Shown here: piece after piece, positions 1 to 10,064 of the stretch
Layout: the number at the start of each line of letters is the position of its first letter
How positions within the stretch are numbered: position 1 is the stretch's first letter
DNA from: Capsicum annuum
Lineage: Eukaryota > Streptophyta > Magnoliopsida > Solanales > Solanaceae
Direction: 5' to 3'
Assembly (NCBI RefSeq): GCF_002878395.1
Contig: NC_061119.1
Coordinates: forward strand, 15,100,578 to 15,164,577
Length of the DNA: 64,000 bases
Translations under genes and position numbers: made by a program
Notes under the pieces: model-generated
The model's input: the letters and a program-made list of their open reading frames with translations, nothing else
The model's database searches: none
What the model was told of the DNA's origin: nothing

Positions 1-32
1 AGTGGATAAATAATATGAAACGGAGAGAGTAA
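1..32. mobile_element. Right end of a Stowaway-type MITE
   Basis: The first 32 bases read, on the reverse strand, as TACTCTCTCCGTTTCATATT, which matches the usual terminus of Stowaway (Tc1/mariner) MITEs: TA target site followed by CTCCCTCCGTTTCA. The rest of the element lies left of the window, so the other end and the TA duplication cannot be checked. Confidence 0.5.
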
Positions 33-800
33 CTCCTTAAAAAAATTTTAAAAAAGGGTCCTATAAAATCTCATATATTCTTTTTAATTTTTAAAATTAT
101 TTTCACCATATATAATTTGTCTTTATATAAAGTCTATTTTATTTTGGTGAATTTTATTGTTGTTATAATAAAATTGGATAGATTTTATTGCCTTTATACT
201 AAAATCATTTTTTGTTATGTATTGAGTTGTATATTTTAATGAATGTGTCAATGAAATTGAATTTAAAATATCATTTAAGATAGTTAAGTGAGTTTAGTAG
301 TTTAATATGTTAGAATGACAATATGAGAGAAAAAGTAATAGTTCAATAACATTTTTGTTATAAAAAATACAAAAATGACTTTCGTGAGATATTGTCAATA
401 ATTCAATAACAATATGAGGAATTAACTCCATATTCCAATAGTTAGAAAAAACCAGAACACTAATTTTTTTCCTTAAAAAAGTTAGTTATTAAAAGATGGA
501 AAAAAACTCATACGAAATTATTGACTCTCTAGAAATACAGTAATATGAAGAAGACAAAATTGTTTCAAGCAACAAAGAATACGAAATGCAAGTAAATGCA
601 GATTTTGTGGGATTTGGGAAGATAGTTGCACATATGATGGAATTTTTTTTTTTTTTTAAAAAAAACACGATCCAAAATTACCATGGTTAATTTTTTTTTT
701 CCCCAACCAACTGTTAGGGTTTTTGACTTTTGTAGTAATTGGATAAAATTAAAGATCCTATTTTTACTACAAGTTGTTATTACGAGTTGAAAGAAAATAA
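33..800. other. AT-rich upstream region without a gene
   Basis: I see no coding sequence here. There is a T-run joined to an A-run near 643-668 and a second T-run near 690. About 395-570 recurs in degenerate form at 4210-4350, and about 598-780 recurs at 56206-56365. It is therefore the 5' flank of the DUF7086 gene and belongs to an old local duplication. Confidence 0.5.
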
Positions 801-808
801 TATAAATA
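801..808 (+). promoter_or_regulatory. Probable TATA box of the DUF7086 gene
   Basis: The string TATAAATA lies 56 bases before the ATG at 864. A start site about 30 bases downstream would leave a short CT-rich leader of about 30 nt (CTTTACTAATTTCCTTCTTC), typical of plant 5' UTRs. This is inferred from sequence and spacing only. Confidence 0.45.
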
Positions 809-863
809 TCATCTTCACCCAAGAATTAATCCTCATAATTTTCTTTACTAATTTCCTTCTTCA

Positions 864-1559
864 ATGATCAAGAAAATGAATGACTATGAAGATGCACTTC
901 TTACTCTTTCACTTTCAATCGACTCTTTGCCTCTGAAGTTAGGTGCACCACCACTATCACTATCATCACCACCTCCTCCTTTTTTTAGTAACGTCAACAA
1001 TGAAGGAGCTCGTACGAGAGTTGGTTTGACTCATGCACGAAACCGTAGGACATCTACACAATCTATTAAACAAGGAAAGAGCGAAGTAATCACTCCACCA
1101 TATCCTTGGATGACCTCAAGACGTGCCATAGTGCACACTCTCGATTATCTGATATCGAATAAAATTACTATTATATCGGGTGAAGTTCAGTGCAAGAAAT
1201 GCGAGCAACAATATCAAATTAAGTTTGATTTGCAAGAGAAGTTCAAAGAGATCGCGGCGTTCATCTTGAGAACTAGGAGTCTGATGCATGATAGGGCACC
1301 AATTATTTGGATGAACCCTAATTTGCCTAATTGCAAATATTGCAACCAAATCAATTGTGTTAAGCCAATTATCTCAGAGAAAAGGTCAATTAATTGGCTA
1401 TTTTTGTTATTAGGGCAAACAATTGGATGTTGCAAGATAAATGAATTGAAATATTTTTGCAGGCACACAAGGAATCATAGAACAGGTGCTAAAGATAGAC
1501 TTGTTTATCTTACATATATGGAGCTATGTAAGCAATTGGATCCCAGTGGACCCTTTTGA
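864..1559 (+). CDS. DUF7086 domain protein, 231 aa, apparently intact
   Basis: This is the only complete protein-coding gene I can support. The N-terminus (residues 1-75) is low in complexity, with serine/leucine repeats and a run of prolines near 36-40. The conserved part starts at PYPW (about 79-82) followed by SRRAIVHTLDYL. Then come a first CxxC pair (VQCKKCEQQY, about 108-117), WMNPNLPNC with a second CxxC (about 149-160), INWLFLLLGQ (about 175-185), KYFCRHTRNHRTGAKDR (about 195-211) and the ending LCKQLDPSGPF. This order matches the plant DUF7086 family as I remember it; no biochemical role is established. Two CxxC pairs plus conserved His/Cys suggest metal binding, which is inference. 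It is a single exon, the first ATG is used, there is a TATA box upstream, and AATAAA follows the stop at 1562-1567. The intact frame amid decayed transposons suggests it is or recently was functional. Confidence 0.85.
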   Translation: MIKKMNDYEDALLTLSLSIDSLPLKLGAPPLSLSSPPPPFFSNVNNEGARTRVGLTHARNRRTSTQSIKQGKSEVITPPYPWMTSRRAIVHTLDYLISNKITIISGEVQCKKCEQQYQIKFDLQEKFKEIAAFILRTRSLMHDRAPIIWMNPNLPNCKYCNQINCVKPIISEKRSINWLFLLLGQTIGCCKINELKYFCRHTRNHRTGAKDRLVYLTYMELCKQLDPSGPF

Positions 1560-2436
1560 TCAATAAATGTTTCTGTTATAAGTCTTAATTTTGAATTTAA
1601 GTTTTGTGTATTGTCTATATAAATATTCTATCCTATCAGGTAAACTTGATTGTAGAATATTTTGTACACTGACAATGCACAGAACTCAAACTCCTTAATT
1701 TTATCCCTACATAGCTAGCCAGAGTTTTAGCCCATAGGGCTGCCCCTTTTTATTTCTTTACGTTTTAATTTTAGTTGTGAATTTCTATTTTAGAGTATGG
1801 TCTCTATTGTATCCTACGTTATTCAAATGCAAGAGGATCTTAAGAGGAATAATTTCAAACATCAAGTTTTATTTGCAATTGGATATATATTGTTAGTTTT
1901 GTTTCGAGGATCTATCAAAAATTTGGGTATTGTTTGTTTTACTTGTGTATAAATAATGAACGTCAAAATTTGTTGATCTATAAATTAAATTGCATGTAGA
2001 GCAAAAAAAATCACTAAAGAAATTAATACATTAAGGAATTAAAACCATGAAGAATCAAGAAGATTTATTTTCCTTTTTATTCTTAAAGTATGTAAAAGTT
2101 GATCAAAATTTTATTTTCCTTCACTTTAATCATAAATATTTTCTGATACTTTCATAGCCTTTAACTTGTTTGGACTACGGCATTGAGGTTGTTGTATTAA
2201 TATCGATCTTTACATGATTAAAGACATATCACAAGTTAGTTATACCACAAGTCATTGATCTTCAAAGGCTAATTATACAGTCATAGACATTCAAAATAAA
2301 GGAATTAGTGAGTCCCTTTATTTGCATATATCCAATCTTATTGAATTAATTTTTAAGTCTTGTGATGTAATAACTACATTCTTATAAGTTTTTCAGTATT
2401 AGTAATATGATGATACCCATTTTTTTAAAAAGATAT
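1560..2436. other. 3' flank of the DUF7086 gene, no further gene
   Basis: Non-coding AT-rich sequence with a possible poly(A) signal AATAAA at 1562-1567. About 2135-2225 recurs near 56365-56470, and about 2275-2360 recurs at 4722-4795. These point to former tandem copies of the locus. I see nothing else here. Confidence 0.5.
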
Positions 2437-2733
2437 GGGTGAAAATCATTTTCACCCTCGACTTTGATTAAAAAATCAAACTCCCTCCTCAACATTGAAC
2501 AATAATTATATTCCCCCTTTATCCCATGCAATGTCCATTTTGTCCTTATAATTTTAATTCTATTTACGTAATATCTTTTTATATTATATGTAATGAATAT
2601 TTTTTTAAAAAGGATATTTGTAGCATTTTATTTAAGTTTATTAACTTTATACTCAAATTAATACGTTTTATAAATTGATCACAAAATTTAATGTTATTTT
2701 TTAAGATTGTTATTTTAGTATTATATGTATTAA

Positions 2734-2947
2734 AGAGTCATTTGGTGTGAGGTATAATTATAATAATTCAGAGATAAAGTTCATGATTATTTATACTGCG
2801 TTTAATTAGATATATTAGGTAGTCTCAAAATTATTTGTCGCACCATTTATACCACAGTGATAAGATAAGTTATCACACATACATGTTAGTACAACTTATT
2901 TTGTAATAACTAATCTCAGAATAATTTGTTTCCAAACAACCCACCCC
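2734..2947. mobile_element. PIF/Harbinger-type MITE, 214 bp, nested in the MULE
   Basis: It is flanked by TAA at 2731-2733 and 2948-2950, the 3-bp target duplication expected for PIF/Harbinger. The left end (AGAGTCATTTGGTGTGAGG) and the reverse complement of the right end (GGGGTGGGTTGTTTGG) are related imperfect inverted repeats. Internal strings such as GATAAGTTATCACACATACA resemble a common Solanaceae MITE (from memory). No coding capacity. Confidence 0.6.
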
Positions 2948-3070
2948 TAAGTGTGTATATATACATATGTATGTACATGCATGTGCGTATATTTTCGTAT
3001 TTTATCACTCTCTTACTAAATTCATTTCGTATTACTTAACTTTTTGTTGATATAACACAATTCTTAAGAA

Positions 3071-3172
3071 ATAACCTCTCTACTTCTTTAGAGGTAGTGG
3101 TATAAACTGCGTACATTCTACCCTCCCCAGACCCCACTAGGTAGGAATATACTGGGTTTGTTGTTGTTGTTG
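3071..3172 (+). mobile_element. TS-family SINE, 3' portion
   Basis: The stretch runs from ATAACCTCTCTAC through GCGTACATTCTACCCTCC and CCAGACCCCACTAGG to a TTGTTGTTGTTGTTG tail. This is the tRNA-unrelated body and tail of the TS SINE described from tobacco and other Solanaceae. The tRNA-like head with its A and B boxes is not recognisable upstream, so this is a 5'-truncated copy, usual for SINEs. It lies inside the Mutator-like element. Confidence 0.8.
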
Positions 3173-3458
3173 TAACCTTATCAATGATAATTTGAAACTT
3201 TAAATTTGTCTATACTATTACTTTATATAGTTATTTAACACTAAAGGGTAAAAAATAACATAATAAAATTCTCTTGATTTCACAAATTGAGCAGATAAAC
3301 TAAAACATTTATTTTTAGCATGAGAATTAAGTGATAAGAAACGATATTATCTATTGTCTATATCAGTAAATAAGTTGTGATCGCCATTAATAAGTATTAC
3401 ATATTTTATAATTTATATAAATAAATATAATCTTTAAAATTTAACCTTATTTTTATTC

Positions 3459-3743
3459 GAGAAAAATATCTAGTATCCTCGAACTATGACCAAATTTGCT
3501 ACGATACACGTCAACTTTGCGGGGGTCCTATTACGTCTTAAACTAAATTTTAGCGTATTTTTGTCAATCTTTTTAGCTAACGTGATATCTTTTGTCAATG
3601 GTTTTAGATGGCGTGACACATTTGATATGGGCTCCATTTTATGTAATAAAGGTGCCACGTTAGCACAAAAAATGATAAAAATATGCTAAATTTGTAACAA
3701 CTTTGACCATAGTTCGGGGTGGTACTAGAGGCTTATCTATTTC
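3459..3743. mobile_element. Small fold-back (MITE-like) element nested in the MULE
   Basis: The left arm (ATCTAGTATCCTCGAAC, TATGACCAAATTTG) pairs with the right arm read in reverse (CCTCTAGTACCACCCCGAAC, TATGGTCAAAGTTG). Subterminal pairs exist too: TTTAGCGTATTTTTGTCA against TTTAGCATATTTTTATCA, and AGCTAACGTGATA against TGCTAACGTGG. About 285 bp in all. No clear target duplication was found, so the superfamily is uncertain; Mutator-like is my guess. The short open frames on both strands are by-products of the inverted structure. Confidence 0.55.
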
Positions 3744-4202
3744 ATTTATTGTTTGTATTTTCTGCATTGAAATATGTTTATAAAATTATTAGTACTTATT
3801 ATTTTCACTTGTTAAAATAAATATTATAGTTTTGATTATTATTAATAAAACTAATTTTCTTATTATTCTAATTTACTTAATAAAGATCATCAGTAGCTTA
3901 TATATTTCTTACTTTTTTTTTCTAAAAGATAATGCTTATGTTTTTATGAAAATTTTGTTATATGAATAATGTTTATGTTTTTATAAAAAAAAAAAATTTG
4001 TTATATGATTTTTTTTTTAGAAAAATGAAACTATGATGATTTTAAATAAGTTAAAAAAAAAGAATAAAAAAATTGATGATAAAGGGTAAAATAGAAATTT
4101 TAAAAAGTCAATTAGAATAAAAGGGAGTATGATTATTGTTCAAAGTTGAGGGGGGAGTTTGATTTTTAAGACAAAGTTGGAGAGGGAAAATGATTTTGCC
4201 CC

Positions 4203-4796
4203 AAAAGATATTTGTCAATAATATTTTGCCTATATATTCCAATAATTAGAAGAGAGAGAACTCTAATTAGAAAAGAGAGTTATTCTAAAATGAAAAATCG
4301 CAGGTAAGATTATTAACTTCAGAGATATAGTAATATCTACATAATTGTTTCAAGCGCGCTAGAACCGGAAGCGCCACATCTTTTATCTGTTGATACATTT
4401 TCATACTACATAATAAAAACTAAAAAATACAATGTTTATAAACCCACCAAAACCGAAAAACAAGGTGAATTATCTTTTACCAACTAGCACGTACTATAAC
4501 ATAACGGCTTTTGGCTGTAATAAATTCGTATTTTAACAAAGAGTGTTAAAACTTTTATCGACATTAGTTAATTGTCATATGATCCAATATCGTTATAAAT
4601 TTTAGAGGCATTTATAAAGAGTGCTAAAATATAATTTTCACTAATAACTATACTTCAAAATATAATTTAGAGATACTTAAACTATTGTTATTAACTAATT
4701 ACTGCTGAATAATATAGTCATATATATTCAAAATAAAGGAATTAGTGAGTCCCTTTCTTTGCACACATTCAATGTTATTGAATTTTCGAAGTCATT
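4203..4796. other. Degenerate copy of DUF7086 flanking sequence, gene missing
   Basis: 4210-4350 resembles 395-570: both contain a TTGTCAATAAT segment, ATTCCAATA(A/G)TTAGAA and AATTGTTTCAAGC. 4722-4795 resembles 2275-2360 and shares the stretch AAATAAAGGAATTAGTGAGT. No DUF7086 coding sequence lies between them. The middle (4350-4720) is AT-rich with no gene I recognise. Confidence 0.45.
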
Positions 4797-5525
4797 TTTC
4801 TTTTTTGGTAACTAACTTGATTTTATTAATCACCAGCCTGTTCTAGAGTTAATTACTGTAAGCACAAGTAGAAAATAAATTATCCCTATCTTCAGTATAC
4901 GCCTTGCACATCACACATATAGACTCTATATCCATTCCCCCCACCTAATGAGTCTATCCACAGTAAGCATCTTCCCATGTAAGCATAACCAAAGAGTAAA
5001 AATAGCTTTTGGTCGAGCATACTTTTGAAAAATCAACCCCTTCCAATTGACCCTTGGAAGATCTCCTAATAGTTGTAAATATATGCTCCTAATTAACCAG
5101 GCTTTGGCTAGGACGATGTACGATGTTTACTTGTTCCACTACAATCCAAGCTCCCATAAGTGCTCTTTCTCACCATCCAACATGCTTATTCTGGTGTCGC
5201 TACACTAGACATAGCTCGGTTCTTGATGTAGAATGCATGAATTCATTTGATCCAAAATCTGTCCTGTTTGCTTGCAAGATCCCAGCAGAGCTTGGCTATA
5301 GCAGCCTGATTCCATAGATGCAAGTTAGGAAGATTATGCCCCCCTGCTGATTTAGGACAACAAACGTTATCCCATTCCACCAAAGCTCTCTTGGCAATCA
5401 CATTTATGCCAGACCACACATAGCTACGACAGTTATATTCTAGCGTTTGTATCACTTTTGAAGGGAGTAGAAATAGTTGAGCCCAGTAGGCATGTATACC
5501 AAATAGAACACTTTGGACTAATGAT
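4797..5525 (-). pseudogene. LINE (non-LTR) reverse transcriptase 3' end, truncated
   Basis: Read on the minus strand, 5455-5243 encodes a 70-residue frame with VEWDNVCCPKSAGGHNLPN and LWNQAAIAKLCWDL. This is the region after the polymerase domain in plant L1-type LINE ORF2 proteins, leading into the zf-RVT domain. Upstream on the same strand is GIHAYWAQLFLLPSKVIQTL, typical of these proteins just before that region. Downstream, frames shift but zf-RVT-like residues continue to about 4860, and a T-rich stretch near 4797-4806 fits the poly(A) end. The 5' part of the LINE is missing. The part from 5005 on is present a second time at 23170-23690. Confidence 0.7.
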
Positions 5526-5580
5526 GTGCTATGGTTTCATAGCACTTTCGAGCTTAAAACATGAAAATTTGCAAGTTACT
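5005..5580. repeat. Copy A of a 575-bp direct repeat
   Basis: It begins GCTTTTGGTCGAGCATAC and ends TTTGCAAGTTACTT. It matches 23170-23750 in the same orientation with only about a dozen substitutions and small indels (my by-eye count, so near 97-98%). It covers the LINE fragment plus about 55 bases of an LTR-like sequence. In copy A the LINE continues leftward to its natural 3' end but the LTR-like part stops abruptly at 5580. In copy B the reverse is true. Confidence 0.85.
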
Positions 5581-6330
5581 TGGGGAAGTTGGCTAAAAGA
5601 CTACTTCCCAAACCTTTTTTGACATTTAGACACCTAGTTTTCCTAATTGAAAGAATAGACACTTTAATGGGACCAAAAAATATAAATGCAACCCTAGCAC
5701 ACAACTTACAAAATATATACTTTAGCCCCTTTCCCATTTCAGTCCCAATTTTTTTAAAACTATACTTTATTCCATGTCCAAAAATATAAATATTGGATAA
5801 TTAATTTTAAAAAAAAATTTTCAAAGCTTCTCAACCAATTCACTACCAACCACCCAATTTTGGCGCTATTTCCTTGATTTTTCGGCCATTTTTCATCGAA
5901 TTTTCCGGCATCCATCGGAAAGTGACATTATCTCCATTGTTTTAAGTCATTTTTGCTTATTTTTAGCTCCAATTTTTCTTCTATTTTCATACAAAAAGCT
6001 TGAAAATCAATTCCACATTTCGAAATTGATTCTTGGCTCAATAGCAACATTCCGACAATCCTTAGGTTGTTTGTAAGCTGAAATTCGTCGGATTATTCCG
6101 ATGGTCGTCGAAAAAGGGTCGATCGTGCACTGTACGACCAACAACTAAGATGAAGACGACTTCAGTCTATTAAGTCTAGGTGCATAAACCACTATTCAAG
6201 TCTATTAAATACTATTATCGAGTTATATCATGTCTATTATAGAGTAAGTGGTTGTTGGTGGTAGATTTTCCGGTGAATGGGAGGAGACTTCTAAATGTTG
6301 GGTTTGAAAAACCGCGTCTAAGGAGACAGT
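5581..6330 (+). other. 5' region of a decayed Mutator-like transposon
   Basis: Non-coding sequence between the direct repeat and the transposase remnant. It contains TC-rich and TCCGG/TCGG-containing leader-like sequence (for example near 5870-5930 and 6060-6120). Part of it (about 6030-6190) recurs in degenerate form and the same orientation at about 21800-21980, sharing ATTAAGTCTAGG. I find no convincing terminal inverted repeat against the far end near 23169. Confidence 0.4.
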
Positions 6331-6426
6331 GTCCATTGTCCTTCGTCGCAATGGTTCATACGCCGATATGGTTAAAAGCGTAATGGAGAGCGGTGAATTA
6401 AGTTGTGGTCAAAGCGAGGTGGTAAT
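6331..6426 (+). pseudogene. Mutator-like transposase N-terminal domain, first half (split gene)
   Basis: The frame reads VLRRNGSYADMVKSVMESG followed by a short stretch ending in VVI, the usual start of plant MULE transposases (pattern: VVLRRNGSYxxMVxSVM). A plausible splice acceptor (AGACAG) precedes 6331, and the frame is open back only to a stop at 6305-6307, so the start codon was probably in an earlier exon. The gene is cut at 6426 by LARD1. The five bases before the LTR (GTAAT) nearly match the five after it (GTATT at 19703-19707). Removing LARD1 and one of these copies puts this half in frame with the continuation at 19708. Confidence 0.7.
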
Positions 6427-8624
6427 TGTCATGCCCTATTTTTGCCAAGGTCAAACAAAACATGACTTATTGAACTCGAAAGAATTGAAATTTTGTAAAG
6501 AGTCGCCACCTAATTTTTAAAGGAAAATAAGGAAACCTATTTATTTGTCAATACGTATGATTAATGTTTTAGTCTGCGAAAACCTATTGAGACTCTAGGT
6601 AAGGGTTCAAATTATCCCGAAGGAAAGGGGTTAGGCACCCTTCAAGATCCACAAATTTGGTACCCGGCTAGACTAAACTTATCAATGAGGGAGGAGGTAT
6701 AAATATTTAAAATAATGTAAAAGTGTATGTGTATTAAGTATAAAATAATTCTTTGAAAAATATAAATGTTTAAAACCATGTAAAAGTATATGTATATTAA
6801 CTATATAAATAAATCTATTATTATAAAAACATGTAAAGATATGTATAAAATGTATAAATTACATGTGAAAAGAAAAGTATTTTATGACGTACGAAAAGAA
6901 ATGTATTTAATGTGTCATGAATAGAAAAGGTATTTACAAGTAACATTTTTATTTGATTAAAATTACGAACAAGTAAAATTTATTTGAGGAGAAAAGACTA
7001 CATAATACGTGAATCACTTGATTAACTTGATTCTTTTATGAAAATATTAACGGCCTAAGTTTTGCCTAAAAGCAACAAAATTATGTAAATAAAGAATATC
7101 TTCGCCCGACACCCAAAAAGTAAAGTTTTCACTATCTTTTATCTGTATGTACAATTACAAATGAGAAATAAACTACAAACATAAAGCTCGAGAATTATGT
7201 ATAAGTGCTTGATAAAGTAATAAAATGAACAAATAATTATTAAAGTAAGTGAAATTATGAACACACATGTACATATAGATGTATATATAAAAATACAATT
7301 TTGTTATTAAGTGGGCTCGGATTAAATTTGGACTCGCCATGGCTACGAAGTGGTTGCTCAACTAATCGGCCGTCCTAAATCGCCTTGCCAAGATACGAAT
7401 CGTAAAACCTTTTGTGTTGTTGTAGTGTTATAAAAGTTTCGTCATTGCCCATATTTATTTATTTTTGTTACGTATTTGTATACGTAATGTCCGTCTTTTA
7501 TTTGGGGAGGCCTCGAAAATCCGACGGAAAGATATTTTCATTGGCCAAACATTTATTTTTTATGTAAATAAGTAAACTTTGAGAAATAAAAATCCATCTT
7601 TTGTTACGGGGTGGCCTCAGGTATCCGACGGAGAGATAATGTCATTGGTCATTGTATTGTATTTGTTCGTTATCAATGTAATAAAAATATAAAACATTTA
7701 ATGGACAAAATCTGTTGAAAAATTAGTCCCAAAGTTAGTCAAAAAGCAAAAAATATTGTAAATAATGATGGTGTACCCACCCAATTGTCTTTTGTAAAAG
7801 TAATTATAAAAGAGAACAACTAATGCAAAGTTAGTAAAAATAATTAAAAGTACTGTGATGATAATCCATTTTTGTTTTACGGAGGCCTCAAATTAAAGTA
7901 ATTTCTCATTAGCCAAAATATGTGTAGTATCTGTTCATTATCAGTAAGTCAAACATATAAAAAAAATGAATAAAAGAGATAAGATTAGACCTAAACCATC
8001 CCAAACGTGCCAAACACAAAAACAACATCTGAGACCAAAAGTGATCCCCCAAAATGAGCAAACCAGTCACAACAAGCAATGGTTCAACAAAGAAAAATTC
8101 AAAGACACTAAAATATTGAAAGGAAACCAAAATCAGTCAGGCATCGTAGAGCACAAGAAATGTATAGATATGTTTTTTGATAAAACAAAGATTAATTACC
8201 AAAATCCGAGACATTAAAAGTTGTTAGTGGCGTCGCTTTGACGGTGTTCACCGGAGCAACACCAGAGAAACCAAAATCTTGCCTAGATCTGGCCGCGTAT
8301 GGTAAGGCAGTGACGGTGATGGCGCGTTGGGAGCGTGGTGGACGTGGGTGGTGGCGCGTGGGATCAACAAGGAGAAGTGAGGTGTTGGTCGGAAGTATTT
8401 TGATGGCTAGAACTCGCCGGCCATCAACTTCGGTAAGTCAGTGAAGAATGTGAATGGGAAAGAGGAGGAGAGGGGTAAAAGGAGAAGGAAGGCAGGTTGT
8501 TGTGGTGGATGGTGTTCGCCAGAGATTCGGTGGCGGAGCGGCAGTGAGGATTTGAGAGAGGAGAAAGCGTGAGATGAGAGAGAGAGAGGATCTGATTGTG
8601 GTCTTTTTAGAGTGTGTTTGTGTG

Positions 8625-8666
<42 letters not shown>

Positions 8667-9531
8667 TGTGTGTTTTCAAGAGAAAAATGAAATAAATAAA
8701 ATATGCTTGTATATTTATAAATATGTGTGTGGTTTTGCAAAGGAAAAATGTTTATGAGTTGTAAAAAATGAATATATGTGTATTTTGAAAGAGAGGAGTT
8801 AATGAACAAAAATGTGTGTGTCCAAAAAATGTGTCGTCCCACTACTTATTTATACAAAAACTTGAGCACCCCTTTATCCAATGGATAAAGGGGTGTCCTC
8901 TCTTTTTATAATAGAACACCCTTAGGTCTTTAAGTTATTGACCAAAGAATTTTCATCCTTTGGCCAACGGAAAAAGTAATTATCCAAAGGGTAGTATCAT
9001 TGAGTGGTCGTTATCAGATGTGACGAGACAACACTGAGTGGTCATTGTCGGACGTGACAAGACATTATTGTGTAGTTATTGTCGGATGTGACAAGATATC
9101 GAGTTATTATATTGTGTAAAAATAATTGATCCGACTTAGCATTTGTGGATCGTAAAAAATGTACAAAATGCATGTATTGATTTGTAATTATGAAAAAATG
9201 TAAAGAATTTTGAAAATATTAAAAAATGTAATTTAATATGAAAAATATTATAAAATGTGATGTCATGTCGTGTACGTGTGCAGATGTTTGTAAGAAATAT
9301 TAAAAGATAATAAATTGATTAAAAAAATCCTAATATACAGAGAATTATCAATAAATTATTATAAGTACAAATATGAAAATAAATTGAAAAAAATCCTAAA
9401 GTAAGGATGAATATCAATAATTTATTAACAATTGTAAAAAATATGTGAAAATTATATTTTGTGCTCTTTAATGGTCAGGCAACCTGAAGACGTTAATTTT
9501 AAGCATGGAATGCAAAAATTGGGTGTCAACA
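6427..9531 (+). repeat. Left LTR of LARD1 (3105 bp)
   Basis: It matches 16686-19702 throughout, with substitutions and small indels that I judge at roughly 3-5%. Landmarks are TGTCATGCCC at the start, a GC-rich stretch at 8230-8560, a (TA)n microsatellite at 8626-8662, and GGTGTCAACA at the end. The left copy has a segment near 8745-8800 and 8865-8940 that is shortened in the right copy. Open frames over the TA repeat and the GC-rich part are not supported as genes. Confidence 0.85.
8626..8662. repeat. (TA)n microsatellite in the left LARD1 LTR
   Basis: Uninterrupted TA dinucleotides, flanked by TGTGTGTT and TTTTGTGTGTG. The matching tract in the right LTR (18916-18957) is slightly longer, as expected for independent slippage after insertion. 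Confidence 0.9.
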
Positions 9532-9630
9532 GTTGCCCCTTTTCTTTTGAAAGCGATGTAGAAGTCTTCAAACGAAAACATTGACGTGTAGCCAATTTTG
9601 CTCGACAAAATAATTTTGATAAAAATTCAA

Positions 9631-9694
9631 TCGAACTCCAATTTAGAGTTGCCTACATACCTCGAGTTATATGAGGATCAGGTCGGGTGTAGTT
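9631..9694 (+). repeat. LARD1 motif copy 1 (GTTGCCTACATAC, hairpin, ATCAGGTC)
   Basis: It reads GAACTCCAATTTAGAGTTGC, then CTACATAC, the stem CCTCG, loop, TGAGG, then ATCAGGTCGGGTGTAGTT. This is one of four dispersed copies within the internal region. The stem differs between copies but still pairs. Confidence 0.65.
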
Positions 9695-9893
9695 AAAAAG
9701 ATTGGGAGAATCGCCATGTTATTAAGAGTGAGAGACCGTGTGAAGTAATTAATGAAATACGGACTATTTGGGAAAAAAAGTATTCATCTATTCTCGATGT
9801 TCCTTTCAAAATTGCGCCAGCATCGAGCTGTGATATACTGGGAATGCAAGATTGTGTACTTGCTAGGGAGAAAGAATAATTGTGAGGTTGTGA

Positions 9894-9960
9894 TGACCGA
9901 ACTCTGCATAGAGCTTCCTACATATCTCGAGTGTCACGAGAATCAGGTTAATGTAGTTCG
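9894..9960 (+). repeat. LARD1 motif copy 2
   Basis: It reads GACCGAACTC, TTCCTACATA, the stem TCTCG, loop AGTGTCA, CGAGA, then ATCAGGTTAATGTAGTTCG. Same layout as copy 1 with a different stem. Confidence 0.65.
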
Positions 9961-10064
9961 AAATGAGAAAATAGGGAAATTTTGAGACGGTTCTCAAAAT
10001 TTTTCCTAGTGTATAATATGTGCAATTTGCAAAAATATCTCTTATTTTTTTAAAAGATGCATGA

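Larger units (their letters stand above)
2437..4202. mobile_element. Non-autonomous Mutator-like element with 9-bp target duplication
   Basis: The left end begins GGGTGAAAATCATTTTC and the right end, read on the opposite strand, begins GGGGCAAAATCATTTTCC. The match continues for roughly 90 bases (the AAATCAAACTCC and TCAACATTGAACAATAAT segments appear in both), with scattered mismatches. The element is bracketed by AAAAGATAT at 2428-2436 and again at 4203-4211, a perfect 9-bp direct repeat. Long inverted ends plus a 9-bp duplication are diagnostic of the Mutator superfamily. No transposase is present. The interior holds at least three other insertions or fold-back units, so the original element was shorter. 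Confidence 0.8.

Noticed and set aside
8407..8842. Minus-strand open frames of 90-134 residues
   Set aside because: They run through the (TA)n repeat (IYIYIY stretches) inside the left LARD1 LTR, and the right LTR copy disrupts them.
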